A stretch of 64,000 bases of DNA from Spirosoma aureum (GTDB lineage Bacteria > Bacteroidota > Bacteroidia > Cytophagales > Spirosomataceae), in NCBI RefSeq assembly GCF_011604685.1, contig NZ_CP050063.1:7605001-7669000 (forward strand), in the 5' to 3' direction. Position 1 is the first letter of the stretch. Each line of letters starts with the position of its first letter. Under the pieces are notes generated by a model. That model was not told where the DNA came from. It did not search any database and worked only from the letters and a program-made list of their open reading frames with translations. Below are positions 26,231 to 35,610 of the stretch, one piece after another. The translations under genes and the position numbers were made by a program.

Positions 26231-29191
26231 ATGAATCGCTTCAATCAACTTCTACTCTGTTTATTTCTCTCAGGTTCCCTATTTGCTCAGAATCAAAAAC
26301 GCCCACTCACTGCCGCCGATTATGACCGATGGCAAAGTGTGCGGTCTGAAAAAATCTCAAACGATGGTCGCTGGATTGCTTACCAGATTGACCTACAGGA
26401 AGGTGACGGACGCCTTGAGGTCACCAGTACTGGCGGCAGTACCAACCGCACACGGTATGTTTTTCCCCGTGGCTATCTGGCACAGTTTACGCCCGACAGT
26501 AAGTTTCTGGTCATGAAGCTAAAAGCACGTGCGGCAGATACCAAAAAAGCCAAACTGAAAAAGAGAAAGCCTGATGAAATGCCGAAGGATAGTTTGCTGG
26601 TGCTGAATCTGTCAACCGGTAAACCAACCAAAATGCCCAACGTAAAATCATTTGCGTTTGGTAAAGAGGCAGGCTCATGGCTCGCAGTTGTGCAGGAGCG
26701 CCGGGACAGTCGCGAAGCACCGGCTACCAAACCAGTTGCCCAGAAAGATACGCTCACACCCTCACCACCGGTTTCGACGACTACAGTAGCCACTCGAAAA
26801 GGACCGGTTAAAAAGCCCAAAGGCGACGATCTTACCCTCCTGAATCTGGCCGACGGTACACGCAAAACGGTTCGTTATGTCTCGAACGTGGTCGTATCCG
26901 ACAACGGACGTACCGTATTTTACAGCAAAGAATCGGCCAACGATTCCCTTAAAACGGGCGATGCCGCTGTACCTGGAGTGTTTTTATTCAATACAACCAA
27001 CGGCCAGACGGCTCTCATCGACACCAGTTCAAAACGAAAGATTTATAAGGGGCTGGCTATCGATAAAACGGGCGATCAATTAGCCTGGATGGCCTCCGCC
27101 GACAGCGCAGGTGCAGATGTTAAAGTGTTTACGCTTTATTATAAAAATTTGTCGCCCCCAGCTCCGCCAAAAGGGAAGGCGAGTAAAACACCGGCCGTTG
27201 TAGCGCCATTCCGTGTTGTTGCCGACACACTGGCAACGGCTTTGCCTAAAGGCTGGTCCGTCAATGAATTTCGTGAGCCTAAATTCGCGGACGATGGCAA
27301 ACGGCTTTATTTTTCTACATCACCCATTCCGCCGAAGCCTACGAAAGATACGCTGACGCCCGATGATGAGAAGGTAAGAATGGATGTCTGGACCTGGCAA
27401 GACAGCCGTCTGCAACCGATGCAGCAACGACGACTCAAAGAAGAAAAGGAACGCGGTTTCCTGACGCTTTATGACCTCGCATCTGGCAAAGTGATCCCTT
27501 TAGCCAACCGGGAAGTACCAACCGTTACTTTCGATGAGAAGTCGAGTACCCGCTATCTGCTGGGCCTGAGTGACCTCCCCTATCAGGTTCAGGCATCGTG
27601 GGATCCCGGCCATACGGATCTGTATCTAATCGATGCGCAAACAGGCGATAAGAAGCGAATTGCAAACGACGTGATGGCTTCGCAGCCACGAATGTCTCCC
27701 GAAGGAAAATATGCGTACTGGTTCGATGAGCGTGATTCACTCTGGCGTGCGTGGTCGGTGCTGGATGGTAAACGCATCGATCTGACTCGTGGTTTGCCCA
27801 GCAAGTTTTTCGATGAAGAACACGATACCCCAAACCTGCCCGGCTCTTATGGATCGGCGGGCTGGACAACCGGCGACCGTTATGTCTGGCTTTATGACCG
27901 GTATGACATCTGGCAGATTGACCCAACTGGTCGCGAAAAGCCAACTAACCTCACTGCTGGCTGGGGTCGTAAAAACAAAATTCGGTTGCGCCGTGCCGAT
28001 ATAGATAGCGAGAGTGATGATTCACCCGGCCGTCGTTTTGGTGCTATTGAAAAACCAATTGATCCCAAAACCGAATTATTCCTGACCGGCATCTGGGAAA
28101 GTGACAAGGCAACCGGTATTTTGAAGAGCAAGAATGGACTGGCCGTTGCTGAACCGGCCGTGATTACACGTAGTAATCACCATTATTTTGGGTTAAATAA
28201 AGCCAAAGATGCGCCAATTGTGACCTTTTATCGCGGAAACTATCAGGAACCCATTAATCTCTTCCAAACCGATACCACACTGGCCTCGCCCGTGCAACTG
28301 ACCCGCGTGAATCTGCAACAGGACAGCATTCGATGGGGCAGTGTAGAGATTGTAAACTGGATTGGCACGAACGGTATCAAGCTCGAAGGGTTACTCTTCA
28401 AGCCAGAAGGCTTCGACCCCAAGAAGAAGTACCCTATGCTGACGTATTTCTACGAGCGCAATGCCGAAACCTTAAATGACTATCGGGCTCCGGCTCCCAG
28501 CCGATCAACCATCAACGTTCCATATTGCGTTTCGAATGGTTACCTGGTGTTCATACCAGACATCGTATACACAACCGGGCAACCGGGCCCGAATGCCTAT
28601 GATTGCATCGTTCCGGGTGTACTGAGCTTGCTCGATAAAGGTTTCGTTGACCGCGACCGGCTTGGTATTCAGGGTCAAAGCTGGGGAGGGTATCAAACGG
28701 CCTACATTATAACCCGTACCAACCTGTTCCGGGCAGCCGAAGCAGGTGCTCCGGTAGCGAACATGACGTCGGCCTACGGTGGAATTCGCTGGGAAACGGG
28801 CATTAGCCGCGCCTTCCAATACGAAAAAACACAAAGCCGGATCGGTGGGACACTCTGGGACAAGCCCATGAATTACATCGAGAACTCTCCGCTCTTCTTC
28901 GCCAACCGCATCGAAACGCCTTTAATGATGACGCACAACGATGCCGATGGAGCCGTTCCCTGGTATCAGGGGATTGAATTGTTTTCCGCGCTTCGTCGCC
29001 TGAACAAGCCCGTATGGATGCTGGTCTACAACGGTGAAGGCCACAACCTAACCCAACGCCACAACGCGAAAGACCTGAGCATTCGGCTGTATCAATACTT
29101 TGATTATTACCTCAAAGATGCACCGATGCCCAGCTGGATGAAAGAGGGACGCTCGGCGGTGGAAAAGGATCGTGGGGAGATGAAGTACTAA
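26231..29191 (+). CDS. Secreted S9-family prolyl oligopeptidase-like peptidase
   Basis: This 986-residue serine peptidase has a signal peptide (hydrophobic residues 6-18, ending SLFAQ). A long beta-propeller domain covers about 30-690, with a Lys/Pro-rich insert near 175-195. The C-terminal alpha/beta-hydrolase domain has the nucleophile elbow GQSWGG (Ser817), acid Asp906 in HNDADGAVP, and His938 in NGEGHNL. The GxSxGG elbow and order match S9 (DPP-IV/acylaminoacyl peptidase-like) enzymes. It likely degrades peptides in the periplasm or outside. Both flanks have hairpins, so it is monocistronic. Confidence 0.94.
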   Translation: MNRFNQLLLCLFLSGSLFAQNQKRPLTAADYDRWQSVRSEKISNDGRWIAYQIDLQEGDGRLEVTSTGGSTNRTRYVFPRGYLAQFTPDSKFLVMKLKARAADTKKAKLKKRKPDEMPKDSLLVLNLSTGKPTKMPNVKSFAFGKEAGSWLAVVQERRDSREAPATKPVAQKDTLTPSPPVSTTTVATRKGPVKKPKGDDLTLLNLADGTRKTVRYVSNVVVSDNGRTVFYSKESANDSLKTGDAAVPGVFLFNTTNGQTALIDTSSKRKIYKGLAIDKTGDQLAWMASADSAGADVKVFTLYYKNLSPPAPPKGKASKTPAVVAPFRVVADTLATALPKGWSVNEFREPKFADDGKRLYFSTSPIPPKPTKDTLTPDDEKVRMDVWTWQDSRLQPMQQRRLKEEKERGFLTLYDLASGKVIPLANREVPTVTFDEKSSTRYLLGLSDLPYQVQASWDPGHTDLYLIDAQTGDKKRIANDVMASQPRMSPEGKYAYWFDERDSLWRAWSVLDGKRIDLTRGLPSKFFDEEHDTPNLPGSYGSAGWTTGDRYVWLYDRYDIWQIDPTGREKPTNLTAGWGRKNKIRLRRADIDSESDDSPGRRFGAIEKPIDPKTELFLTGIWESDKATGILKSKNGLAVAEPAVITRSNHHYFGLNKAKDAPIVTFYRGNYQEPINLFQTDTTLASPVQLTRVNLQQDSIRWGSVEIVNWIGTNGIKLEGLLFKPEGFDPKKKYPMLTYFYERNAETLNDYRAPAPSRSTINVPYCVSNGYLVFIPDIVYTTGQPGPNAYDCIVPGVLSLLDKGFVDRDRLGIQGQSWGGYQTAYIITRTNLFRAAEAGAPVANMTSAYGGIRWETGISRAFQYEKTQSRIGGTLWDKPMNYIENSPLFFANRIETPLMMTHNDADGAVPWYQGIELFSALRRLNKPVWMLVYNGEGHNLTQRHNAKDLSIRLYQYFDYYLKDAPMPSWMKEGRSAVEKDRGEMKY

Positions 29192-29200
29192 TTTCCACGA

Positions 29201-29262
29201 TAAAAGAGCATAAAAAATGCCTGGGAGAGCTTCTGGTTCCAGGCATTTTTTATGCTCTTTTA
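29201..29262. terminator. Bidirectional terminator with 24-bp arms
   Basis: Arms 29201-29224 and 29239-29262 are perfectly complementary over 24 bases with a 14-base loop. The stem includes A and T runs on both sides, so it can act in both directions between the S9 peptidase gene and the convergent DUF1573 gene. Confidence 0.9.
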
Positions 29263-29310
29263 CAATACTGCCATGCATCGGCACCGCCAGGTTTAACAGA
29301 TTCGTCAACC

Positions 29311-29359
29311 TAGTTCACGGCCAATTTAAACCTTATAGGTTTAAATTGGCCGTGAACTA
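29311..29359. repeat. Second perfect hairpin, 23-bp arms with 3-base loop
   Basis: Arms 29311-29333 and 29337-29359 are perfectly complementary, separated by TAT. It lies 48 bases from the first terminator and 67 bases before the DUF1573 stop codon. It lacks a T tract directly after the stem on either strand, so it may be a DUF1573 transcript 3' end, an RNA-stability structure or another element. Confidence 0.75.
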
Positions 29360-29426
29360 TAAATTAGAAGAGTACCAGATAGACCCAGCCCGTGACAGCG
29401 AATAAACGGATTGATTATCCCTTGAT

Positions 29427-29819
29427 TTACTGGGCTGAAGCGCCTTCTTTCGTTACTTCTCCCTTGATGTAGAGCGTTTGCACCCCACCTTCAGCATTTG
29501 ATTCTACCGATACGGTTTTGTTAAAAGCACCCGGTGAAGCGGCATTGAACGTAGCCTTAATAGTACCCGACTGACCAGGCATAATAGCTGATTTTGGATA
29601 ATCGACACCCGTACAGCCGCAGGAGCCCTGAGCGTGATTTATGACCAGCGGTAACTCTCCTTTGTTTTTAAAGAAGAATTCGGCCGTTACAGGTTTGCCC
29701 TGTGGAATTTTTCCGAAATCATGCGTTGACTTATTCCAGTTGAAAAGCGCCGATGGAGCAATCATTGCAACAGATGCCATCAACAAAACCAGTGAACCGA
29801 AGAACAGGATACGTTTCAT
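29427..29819 (-). CDS. DUF1573 secreted protein
   Basis: The 130-residue protein has a signal peptide or anchor (MKRILFFGSLVLLMASVAMIA). A single Ig-like DUF1573 domain follows, with HDFGKIPQGKPVTAEFFFKNKGELPLVI split by short turns, then the GSCGCTGVDYP motif and FNKTVSVESNAEGG. The CGC pair is usual in this family. DUF1573 proteins are abundant in Bacteroidota, are envelope-located and have no known biochemical role. A perfect -7 element lies upstream at 29879-29886, and strong hairpins lie downstream. Confidence 0.9.
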   Translation of the reverse strand: MKRILFFGSLVLLMASVAMIAPSALFNWNKSTHDFGKIPQGKPVTAEFFFKNKGELPLVINHAQGSCGCTGVDYPKSAIMPGQSGTIKATFNAASPGAFNKTVSVESNAEGGVQTLYIKGEVTKEGASAQ

Positions 29820-29878
29820 AAAAAGAGTTGATTTGGTAAGGTTTATTGCTTAATAAGCCGCTCACCCGAGCGACATTG

Positions 29879-29886
29879 CAAACCTA
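29879..29886 (-). promoter_or_regulatory. Candidate -7 element for the DUF1573 gene
   Basis: On the minus strand this is TAGGTTTG, a full TAnnTTTG match, ending 59 bases upstream of the ATG. A TTG lies about 15 bases further upstream, which is closer than usual. Confidence 0.45.
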
Positions 29887-29948
29887 CTCTTACCGTTATC
29901 ACAACGCTGTTAAATGCTTCCTAACGTTTGTTAATGAGTTGTTAACGA

Positions 29949-29979
29949 TTTGCGCACGACAACACATCGGCTATCTTTG
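29949..29979 (+). promoter_or_regulatory. Consensus Bacteroidota promoter of the 30 kb two-component operon
   Basis: TTTG at 29949-29952 and TATCTTTG at 29972-29979 are separated by exactly 19 bases, which matches the TTTG-N19-TAnnTTTG consensus of the Bacteroidota primary sigma factor. Transcription would start near 29986, about 70 bases before the kinase ATG. Confidence 0.75.
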
Positions 29980-30056
29980 AATGACTGACTTATGGACTTG
30001 CTGAACGAGTTTTCTCAGCCAATTAGTCAACCAGTCAATTACTCGATACCCCTACT

Positions 30057-31346
30057 ATGTCACGTCTGCGCTTATTGGTCGTTCTCTCCGTGTTATCCAT
30101 TATCGGCATCCTGGCGGTGCAGGCAATATGGGTGCGCAATGCCTATGCTCTGCGCGAAAGGCAGTTTCGGCAGTCGGCATTTATTGCCTTGCAGGATGTG
30201 GCCGATGACGTAGCGCGCCTGAATCATTTTACCCTTAACCGGTATGCAGTCACGCAGCTTTCGGCCGATTATTTTATCGTCAATACCGACGCACCCATCG
30301 ATCCTGTTACGCTCGAAGCATTCATACAGAAATCACTTCAGCAACATAATCTGATTACCGATTTCGAGTACGGAATCTATAACTGCGAAAGCGACCGCAT
30401 GGTCTACGGGGCTTATGTCAGTACAGGCAGCACAACTGTCACCAGGAGCCGGAATTTACCCAAATCTTCCCGCTACACATATTATTTCGGCATTCGATTC
30501 CCGAACCAATCCGGTTTTGTGGCAGGACAATTGAGTGGCTGGCTATGGTCGACTGTAGCCGTACTGCTGGTCGTTGTCTTTTTTGGCTATACATTAGCTG
30601 TAGTGCTCAAACAACGCCGGTTGACGGAAGTGCAGCGCGACTTTATCAACAACATCACCCACGAACTACAAACACCCGTATCGACCATTCGGATTGCGGC
30701 CGATGTACTCCAATCCGATACGATCATTCAACAGCCCGACCGGCTAAAACAATATGCACGGGTTCTAAGCGAAGAAAGTCATCGTCTGCAAAAACAAATT
30801 AATAACGTCTTGAAATTAGCCCGGTCCGAACGCCAGGGTTTCCTGCTTGATCGCGCAGAGGTCGATCTGCACGACATTATGACCAATGCGGCCAATGCCT
30901 TTACGCCTTACGTAATGCTTGACCTGACCGCTTCTACGTTTATACTCCAGGCAGATCGCTATCATCTCGAAACGATACTGAACAATCTGATTGACAATGC
31001 ATTAAAATATTGTACAACATCACCCTGCGTCGTTTTACACACGCATAACGAACATGGGAGCCTGGTCTGGTCGGTGAGTGACAATGGAACCGGTATTGCC
31101 CGCGAATACCATAAAGCTATTTTTAAACAGTTTTTTCGTATACCCGCTGGGCACACGCATGATGTGAAAGGATTTGGGCTTGGTCTGTATTATGTTCGGC
31201 GAATCGTGCAGGCTCATGGCTGGAACCTGAAACTTGACAGTCAACCCGGCCTGGGAAGTACGTTTACCATGAGCGCAGGGGTAAACGTACAAAAAGCCAA
31301 CGTTTTGCGCATACGCACATTCACACTTTCACCGTTTCGCTCCTGA
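30057..31346 (+). CDS. Sensor histidine kinase of an OmpR-type two-component system
   Basis: The 429-residue inner-membrane kinase has a first membrane helix at about residues 4-24, a periplasmic sensor domain of about 130 residues, and a second helix near 160-182 (STVAVLLVVVFFGYTLAVVL). There is no HAMP domain. HisKA carries His202 in NNITHELQTPVSTI; HATPase_c includes the N box LNNLIDNALKY, VSDNGTGI and GFGLGLYYVRRIV. The architecture resembles the RprX type of Bacteroides. The last base of its TGA stop is the first base of the regulator ATG, so the two are translationally coupled. Confidence 0.95.
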   Translation: MSRLRLLVVLSVLSIIGILAVQAIWVRNAYALRERQFRQSAFIALQDVADDVARLNHFTLNRYAVTQLSADYFIVNTDAPIDPVTLEAFIQKSLQQHNLITDFEYGIYNCESDRMVYGAYVSTGSTTVTRSRNLPKSSRYTYYFGIRFPNQSGFVAGQLSGWLWSTVAVLLVVVFFGYTLAVVLKQRRLTEVQRDFINNITHELQTPVSTIRIAADVLQSDTIIQQPDRLKQYARVLSEESHRLQKQINNVLKLARSERQGFLLDRAEVDLHDIMTNAANAFTPYVMLDLTASTFILQADRYHLETILNNLIDNALKYCTTSPCVVLHTHNEHGSLVWSVSDNGTGIAREYHKAIFKQFFRIPAGHTHDVKGFGLGLYYVRRIVQAHGWNLKLDSQPGLGSTFTMSAGVNVQKANVLRIRTFTLSPFRS

Positions 31347-32020
31347 TGCCTGCCCGCATTCTGTTCGTTGAAGACGATGTCAATCTTGGCTTTGTTATCC
31401 GGGATACGCTCGAAAACGTGCCATTTGCTGTTACGCACTGCGTCAACGGCGCCGATGCCTGGGCTATGTTTCAGGCCGAGCCGTTTGATGTATGCCTGCT
31501 GGACGTGATGCTTCCCCAGAGCGATGGTTTCACCTTAGCCCGCCAAATCCGGGCGATCAACACGCAGGTGCCCATTCTGTTTCTGAGTGCTCTGTCCAAC
31601 AAAAACGATCGATTGCAGGGGCTGCGTCTCGGGGCCGACGATTACCTTACCAAGCCATTCAGCATTGAAGAGTTGATCCTGAAAATCAATGTGTTCCTTC
31701 GCCGAACAGCTTCCAGTAAAGACGTTAATCATCCTCTCGTTGTATCAACAACCCTCAATCGACAGAATCTAACCCTTACCAGTAACGGGCAAACACAGAC
31801 ACTTACCCATCGCGAAGCCGACGTAATGGCTTACCTGCTCGATCGCCCAAACGTACTTGTTCGGCGTGACGAACTGCTGCGGGCCGTTTGGGGCGATGAT
31901 GACTACTTTATGGGCCGTAGCCTCGACGTGTTCATCTCCCGGCTTCGTAAACGACTCGCCAACGACCCGAATATCCGCATAGAAAATGTACATGGTGTAG
32001 GATTCGTTTTGCGGCAGTAA
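31346..32020 (+). CDS. OmpR-family response regulator
   Basis: The 224-residue regulator has a receiver domain with VEDD, phospho-acceptor Asp53 in CLLDVMLP and Lys in DDYLTKPFS. The C-terminal winged-helix domain (about 125-224) contains LTHREADVMAYLLDRPN, a recognition region with SLDVFISRLRKRL, and the terminal VHGVGFVLRQ. It overlaps the kinase gene by one base (TGATG) and is its cognate partner, most like RprY-type regulators. Regulated genes cannot be deduced from the sequence. Confidence 0.96.
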   Translation: MPARILFVEDDVNLGFVIRDTLENVPFAVTHCVNGADAWAMFQAEPFDVCLLDVMLPQSDGFTLARQIRAINTQVPILFLSALSNKNDRLQGLRLGADDYLTKPFSIEELILKINVFLRRTASSKDVNHPLVVSTTLNRQNLTLTSNGQTQTLTHREADVMAYLLDRPNVLVRRDELLRAVWGDDDYFMGRSLDVFISRLRKRLANDPNIRIENVHGVGFVLRQ

Positions 32021-32058
32021 TCGCGTAGTTTGCAGAATTGTTGTGCTATATACTTTCT

Positions 32059-33159
32059 ATGACTACTCGATTATCCACCATTCTCCTGATTGCCGTTCTA
32101 TTTTCGTATGGTTGTAAAACGGCTAAACTTCCTTCCGGCACCTCAGCAGCCATCACCGAAGAAGGATTATTAAATTGCTTCACGGCAGGCACCTCACTCA
32201 ACGGGCAGCCCGTTTGGTGCGAAGCGTCGGCTGTACTCTTCGATGGCAGTAACATTCTGATTGCGAACGATAAAGACATGCCTGCTGGCCAGAGCCCGGT
32301 GTTTATGAAAACGCCCGCTACACTGTCTGACTCGACCAAAGCACCGGTTTATCTGACTCAACCTGCCTTCATTGCCGCTCGAAAATATGAAGATTTTGCC
32401 CGTACACCCGATGGCAAGTTTGTCTTTCTGTCCACTGGCTTCGACCGAATCAAAGCGGGTAGTCACGACTGGGACGGCTATAACACGATTCTGTACTGGC
32501 GTAACGGCGATCCAGAGCATCCGCTGATTCTGGCGCCCGACGATACCAGTCGAACGTCCATTGCCTACCGCCAGCGCATTGCTCAGGTTCTCGCCACCAA
32601 TGAATTTCCGGGTGCAATGCCGTATTTTAAGATCGAGGGGTTAGCCGCAACAGACCGGCAACTATTATTTGGCATTCGGGAAGAGGGAAAATCGTACGAA
32701 AGCTTTTCGTATCGGGCAAAAATTATTGCCGTAAGTTATACTATCGAACAAACTGGTAATACTGAGCGAATCCGGCTGGCCGATGACTGGAAAATCATCA
32801 ACAATTTTGATATTGCCAGTGCCGAACCAACCCTTCCGAAGCCACTGGCTTTGTCCAGCCTTGAATACGATGCGTACCGAAAACGGTTCTGGATGCTTAC
32901 GTCGCTGGAGTCGAATGGCAATCTGGATGCCTATCTCTGGTCCATTTCGCCCGACGATCTCTACGCTGGCAAGCCGTTTGCACTCGTACGCGATGCCCAG
33001 GGGCAGCCGCTCCACATGAACCACAAAGCTGAAGACCTGACTCCTTTAGATGCCCATCGACTGTTGCTTATTCATGATGATGACCGAACTCCAACCCACG
33101 TAGGCTCGCGGGTTCGGCAGCCCAATCAGGCGGCTTACACCATTATCACGGTTCACTAA
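32059..33159 (+). CDS. Lipoprotein, probable beta-propeller of unknown function
   Basis: The 366-residue product starting at the ATG at 32059 has a lipobox (VLFSYGC, Cys19). An in-frame TTG at 32038 would add seven residues but spoils the signal, so I prefer the ATG. The body is beta-rich with spaced Asp/Gly turns (FDGSNILIAND, TPDGKFVFLSTGFDR, FKIEGLAATDRQLLFGIREEG). The IEGLA-LLxGxR pattern recalls DUF3616 or phytase-like propellers, but I cannot assign it firmly. It starts 38 bases after the response regulator and may belong to that operon. Confidence 0.75.
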   Translation: MTTRLSTILLIAVLFSYGCKTAKLPSGTSAAITEEGLLNCFTAGTSLNGQPVWCEASAVLFDGSNILIANDKDMPAGQSPVFMKTPATLSDSTKAPVYLTQPAFIAARKYEDFARTPDGKFVFLSTGFDRIKAGSHDWDGYNTILYWRNGDPEHPLILAPDDTSRTSIAYRQRIAQVLATNEFPGAMPYFKIEGLAATDRQLLFGIREEGKSYESFSYRAKIIAVSYTIEQTGNTERIRLADDWKIINNFDIASAEPTLPKPLALSSLEYDAYRKRFWMLTSLESNGNLDAYLWSISPDDLYAGKPFALVRDAQGQPLHMNHKAEDLTPLDAHRLLLIHDDDRTPTHVGSRVRQPNQAAYTIITVH

Positions 33160-33171
33160 AGCTTAAAACAC

Positions 33172-33204
33172 AACATCCCGACAGTTTAGCGGTGTCGGGA
33201 TGTT
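33172..33204. terminator. Convergent terminator
   Basis: Arms 33172-33183 and 33193-33204 are perfectly complementary over 12 bases with a 9-base loop. It lies between the lipoprotein propeller gene and the convergent lipase-like gene and can serve both. Confidence 0.75.
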
Positions 33205-33234
33205 CGTTTCATCGTGTACTGGCCAGTAACCTAG

Positions 33235-34431
33235 CTATTGAAGCGAACTAAAGAAATCGTAGGTGCCGCTGATATAGCTTAAAATTGCCGTAGCATGATT
33301 GGCTCCCTGAACTGGAATTAGCTGTACGTTGGTAGCTCCGCGCTTTATCATGGCATCGTAGGTATTCTTTGAATTCAGGAAAAACACCGTGTTGTCTGCG
33401 TCACCGTGATAGAGTCGAAGTGGTGTTTTGGGCTTCCAGTCATGAATATCATTATCCTGAATAGCATCCAGAAACGTCTTATCCGTTCCCGTATTGATGC
33501 CTTGCTTAAACGCATCCGTAAATGCCAGATTCAGACTAACGTTTATGTCAGTATCTTTGCCGGTAGCCGTAATCTGGGTTGCATACGGTTCTTTAAAGTA
33601 GTAAGACATGGGATGATTAAGGCCGTAAAGTCGATCATACGTCAGCAGCACCCATAAGTAAAGCCGATTAATGCTGGGCACACCACTCGTCGTTTCGTTA
33701 ATGATCTGTTTCATGAACGCGGGTTTATCATAAGCACCAGCCCCACAGCTCGACGCGACCAGATTGAACTCGCTGCCTGTTTCTTCCTCAATTTTTTTCT
33801 GTAACGCCAGCGTTGCGTAGCCTCCTTCCGAATAGCCCGCAATGAACAGTCGCTTGTTCCAGTTGACACCCTTATCGTTCAGGAAATCGCGCGTTGCCCG
33901 AATCATATCAAGCGAAGAGGTCGCTAAACCATTTCGTTGTTCGTAGGTATGGGGCGTAGCTTTCGAAGCACCATAACCAATATAGTCCGGCGCCGAAATG
34001 ATATATCCCTGTGAGCCAAATAGCGCACCGAAGGTGTAGATTTCGCTTGTCGATTGATAGTTCGAAGGCGCATCGGCCTCTACAGCCAGGGTGCCATGCT
34101 GCATGCTTAGCAAAGGAGCGGCAGTGGTTGTAGTAGGAATGATTACAGCTCCCGAAGCGGTAATACTTTTACCATCGGTGTTGGTCGTTGTGTATTCCAG
34201 CCGGTAAACGCTGATATTATACTTAACGAATGCCTGAAGAATTTGGCTCGAACCCGTAAAACGACTTCGTAATTGATCAGCGGTGTACTCACCAATCAAT
34301 GAACTTTTTGTGAGTACCCGTGGAAAGTTGGTTACAGGATCAGGGCCATTGTCCTGTTTACAACTGGTAGGAGCAAGAAAAAGCATGCCACCAACCAGCA
34401 GAAGGGATAGAAGGGATTTCAGTCTAATCAT
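33235..34431 (-). CDS. Lipoprotein alpha/beta-hydrolase (secretory-lipase-like)
   Basis: From the ATG at 34431 the product is 398 residues with a lipobox (LAPTSC, Cys24). An in-frame ATG at 34467 would put 12 polar residues before the signal and is less likely. The hydrolase fold is clear: MQHGTLAVE is the oxyanion region, GYSEGGYAT holds nucleophile Ser201, HGDADNTV the acid and GANHATA the histidine. The layout matches secretory lipases and related esterases. A surface or periplasmic esterase is inferred; the substrate is unknown. It is convergent with the lipoprotein at 32.1 kb. Confidence 0.87.
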   Translation of the reverse strand: MIRLKSLLSLLLVGGMLFLAPTSCKQDNGPDPVTNFPRVLTKSSLIGEYTADQLRSRFTGSSQILQAFVKYNISVYRLEYTTTNTDGKSITASGAVIIPTTTTAAPLLSMQHGTLAVEADAPSNYQSTSEIYTFGALFGSQGYIISAPDYIGYGASKATPHTYEQRNGLATSSLDMIRATRDFLNDKGVNWNKRLFIAGYSEGGYATLALQKKIEEETGSEFNLVASSCGAGAYDKPAFMKQIINETTSGVPSINRLYLWVLLTYDRLYGLNHPMSYYFKEPYATQITATGKDTDINVSLNLAFTDAFKQGINTGTDKTFLDAIQDNDIHDWKPKTPLRLYHGDADNTVFFLNSKNTYDAMIKRGATNVQLIPVQGANHATAILSYISGTYDFFSSLQ

Positions 34432-34884
34432 GAAAGCGTTATGGAGAATCGAGCAAGAACTCGTCATATAAGCAAACGCGATTTTCGCGATTTTCGTTTG
34501 TCATATCGCGGATAAATGCATTCGGCAAAAAATCAACAACCGATTGACTATCAATGAATAAAGTTTTTCATACTGGCTTATTGATAGGTTTCATACGTGC
34601 TTACACGCGTTTATCTATACTAATTCAATAATCTACTAGCGGACTGTGGTATTTGTGGAGCAGACTCCACAAAGTAGGCATTCAGCTTCCCGCTTTACTC
34701 TATTTTGTCAATTGCTGCTGAGTGTATAAGTATCTATTTAAGTCTATCCTATCCTGCGGCAACTCACTGTCTAATAGCTGTTTATGTGACCTTTATTGGA
34801 TTATCTTATTAGCTACGGCAAACATCCTATTAAACTGGTATAGCTTTTGGCTATCTATAGGCAGTACCAATCATTCACAACAAC
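34432..34884. other. Spacer between the divergent lipase and OmpA genes
   Basis: No gene is supported in these 453 bases. It holds a 9-base inverted repeat (listed separately) and AT-rich sequence that must contain promoters for both flanking genes. Confidence 0.4.
34652..34673. promoter_or_regulatory. Compact inverted repeat upstream of the OmpA gene
   Basis: TTTGTGGAG at 34652-34660 and CTCCACAAA at 34665-34673 are perfectly complementary around a 4-base spacer. No T tract follows, so a regulator-binding site is as likely as a transcript end. It is about 210 bases before the OmpA ATG. Confidence 0.35.
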
Positions 34885-35610
34885 ATGCATAATCAACTTA
34901 AATCAATTGGAACAAAGTCGCTTGTAGTGTTATTAACGGCGAGTCTTTTGTCTACTGGTGTCATAACAAGTTGTAAATCTCAAAAAAATTCAATGAATAA
35001 AACCCAGAAAGGGGCCGCCGTCGGTGCAGGTGGTGGTGCTTTAGTGGGTGGCATTATCGGCAAAAAATATGCAAAAGGTAACACTGTATTAGGTGCCATC
35101 ATTGGCGCTACGGTTGGTGGAGCAGCGGGGGCGGTTATTGGCCGTCGGATGGATAAGCAGGCCGAAGAAATGAAACGTAGTATGCCAAATGCTCAGGTTG
35201 AGCGTGTCGGCGAGGGAATAAAAATTTCGTTCGGCTCCGATATTCTATTTGATGTCGATTCTTATGAGTTAAAATCTGAGACCAAGAAACAATTGGTTGA
35301 CTTTGCTCAGACGCTGAACAAATACGAAGACACCGACATCCGGATAGAAGGGCATGCTGATGCGACAGGTTCAGATGATCACAACCTTAAATTATCGCGG
35401 CAACGGGCCGACGCTGTTGGCAGCTTCCTTGAAGCCCAGGGCGTAAAAACGTCTCGTGTCGATGAAATGGGCTACGGCGAATCACAACCCGTTGCCGACA
35501 ATTCAACAGAGACTGGTCGTCGGAAAAACCGCCGGGTAGATATCGCCGTCTTTGCGAACAAGCAAATGCAGCGAGATGCTAAAGATGGAAAATTAGACTC
35601 AACTAATTAA
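34885..35610 (+). CDS. OmpA-family lipoprotein with glycine zipper
   Basis: The 241-residue protein has a lipobox (VITSC, Cys30). Residues about 42-85 are a glycine-zipper segment (GAAVGAGGGALVGGIIG and GAIIGATVGGAAGAVIG) that could pack in the membrane. The C-terminal OmpA domain (about 112-230) has the peptidoglycan-binding features ILFDVDSYELK, IRIEGHADATGSD and a GRRKNRRVDI end. It should tether the outer membrane to peptidoglycan. Together with the neighbours it fits an envelope-stress setting. A long imperfect hairpin follows the gene. Confidence 0.93.
   Translation: MHNQLKSIGTKSLVVLLTASLLSTGVITSCKSQKNSMNKTQKGAAVGAGGGALVGGIIGKKYAKGNTVLGAIIGATVGGAAGAVIGRRMDKQAEEMKRSMPNAQVERVGEGIKISFGSDILFDVDSYELKSETKKQLVDFAQTLNKYEDTDIRIEGHADATGSDDHNLKLSRQRADAVGSFLEAQGVKTSRVDEMGYGESQPVADNSTETGRRKNRRVDIAVFANKQMQRDAKDGKLDSTN

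Noticed and set aside
27525..27944. 139-codon minus-strand frame inside the S9 peptidase
   Set aside because: It lies opposite the propeller domain of a complete peptidase gene and has no RBS or known motif.
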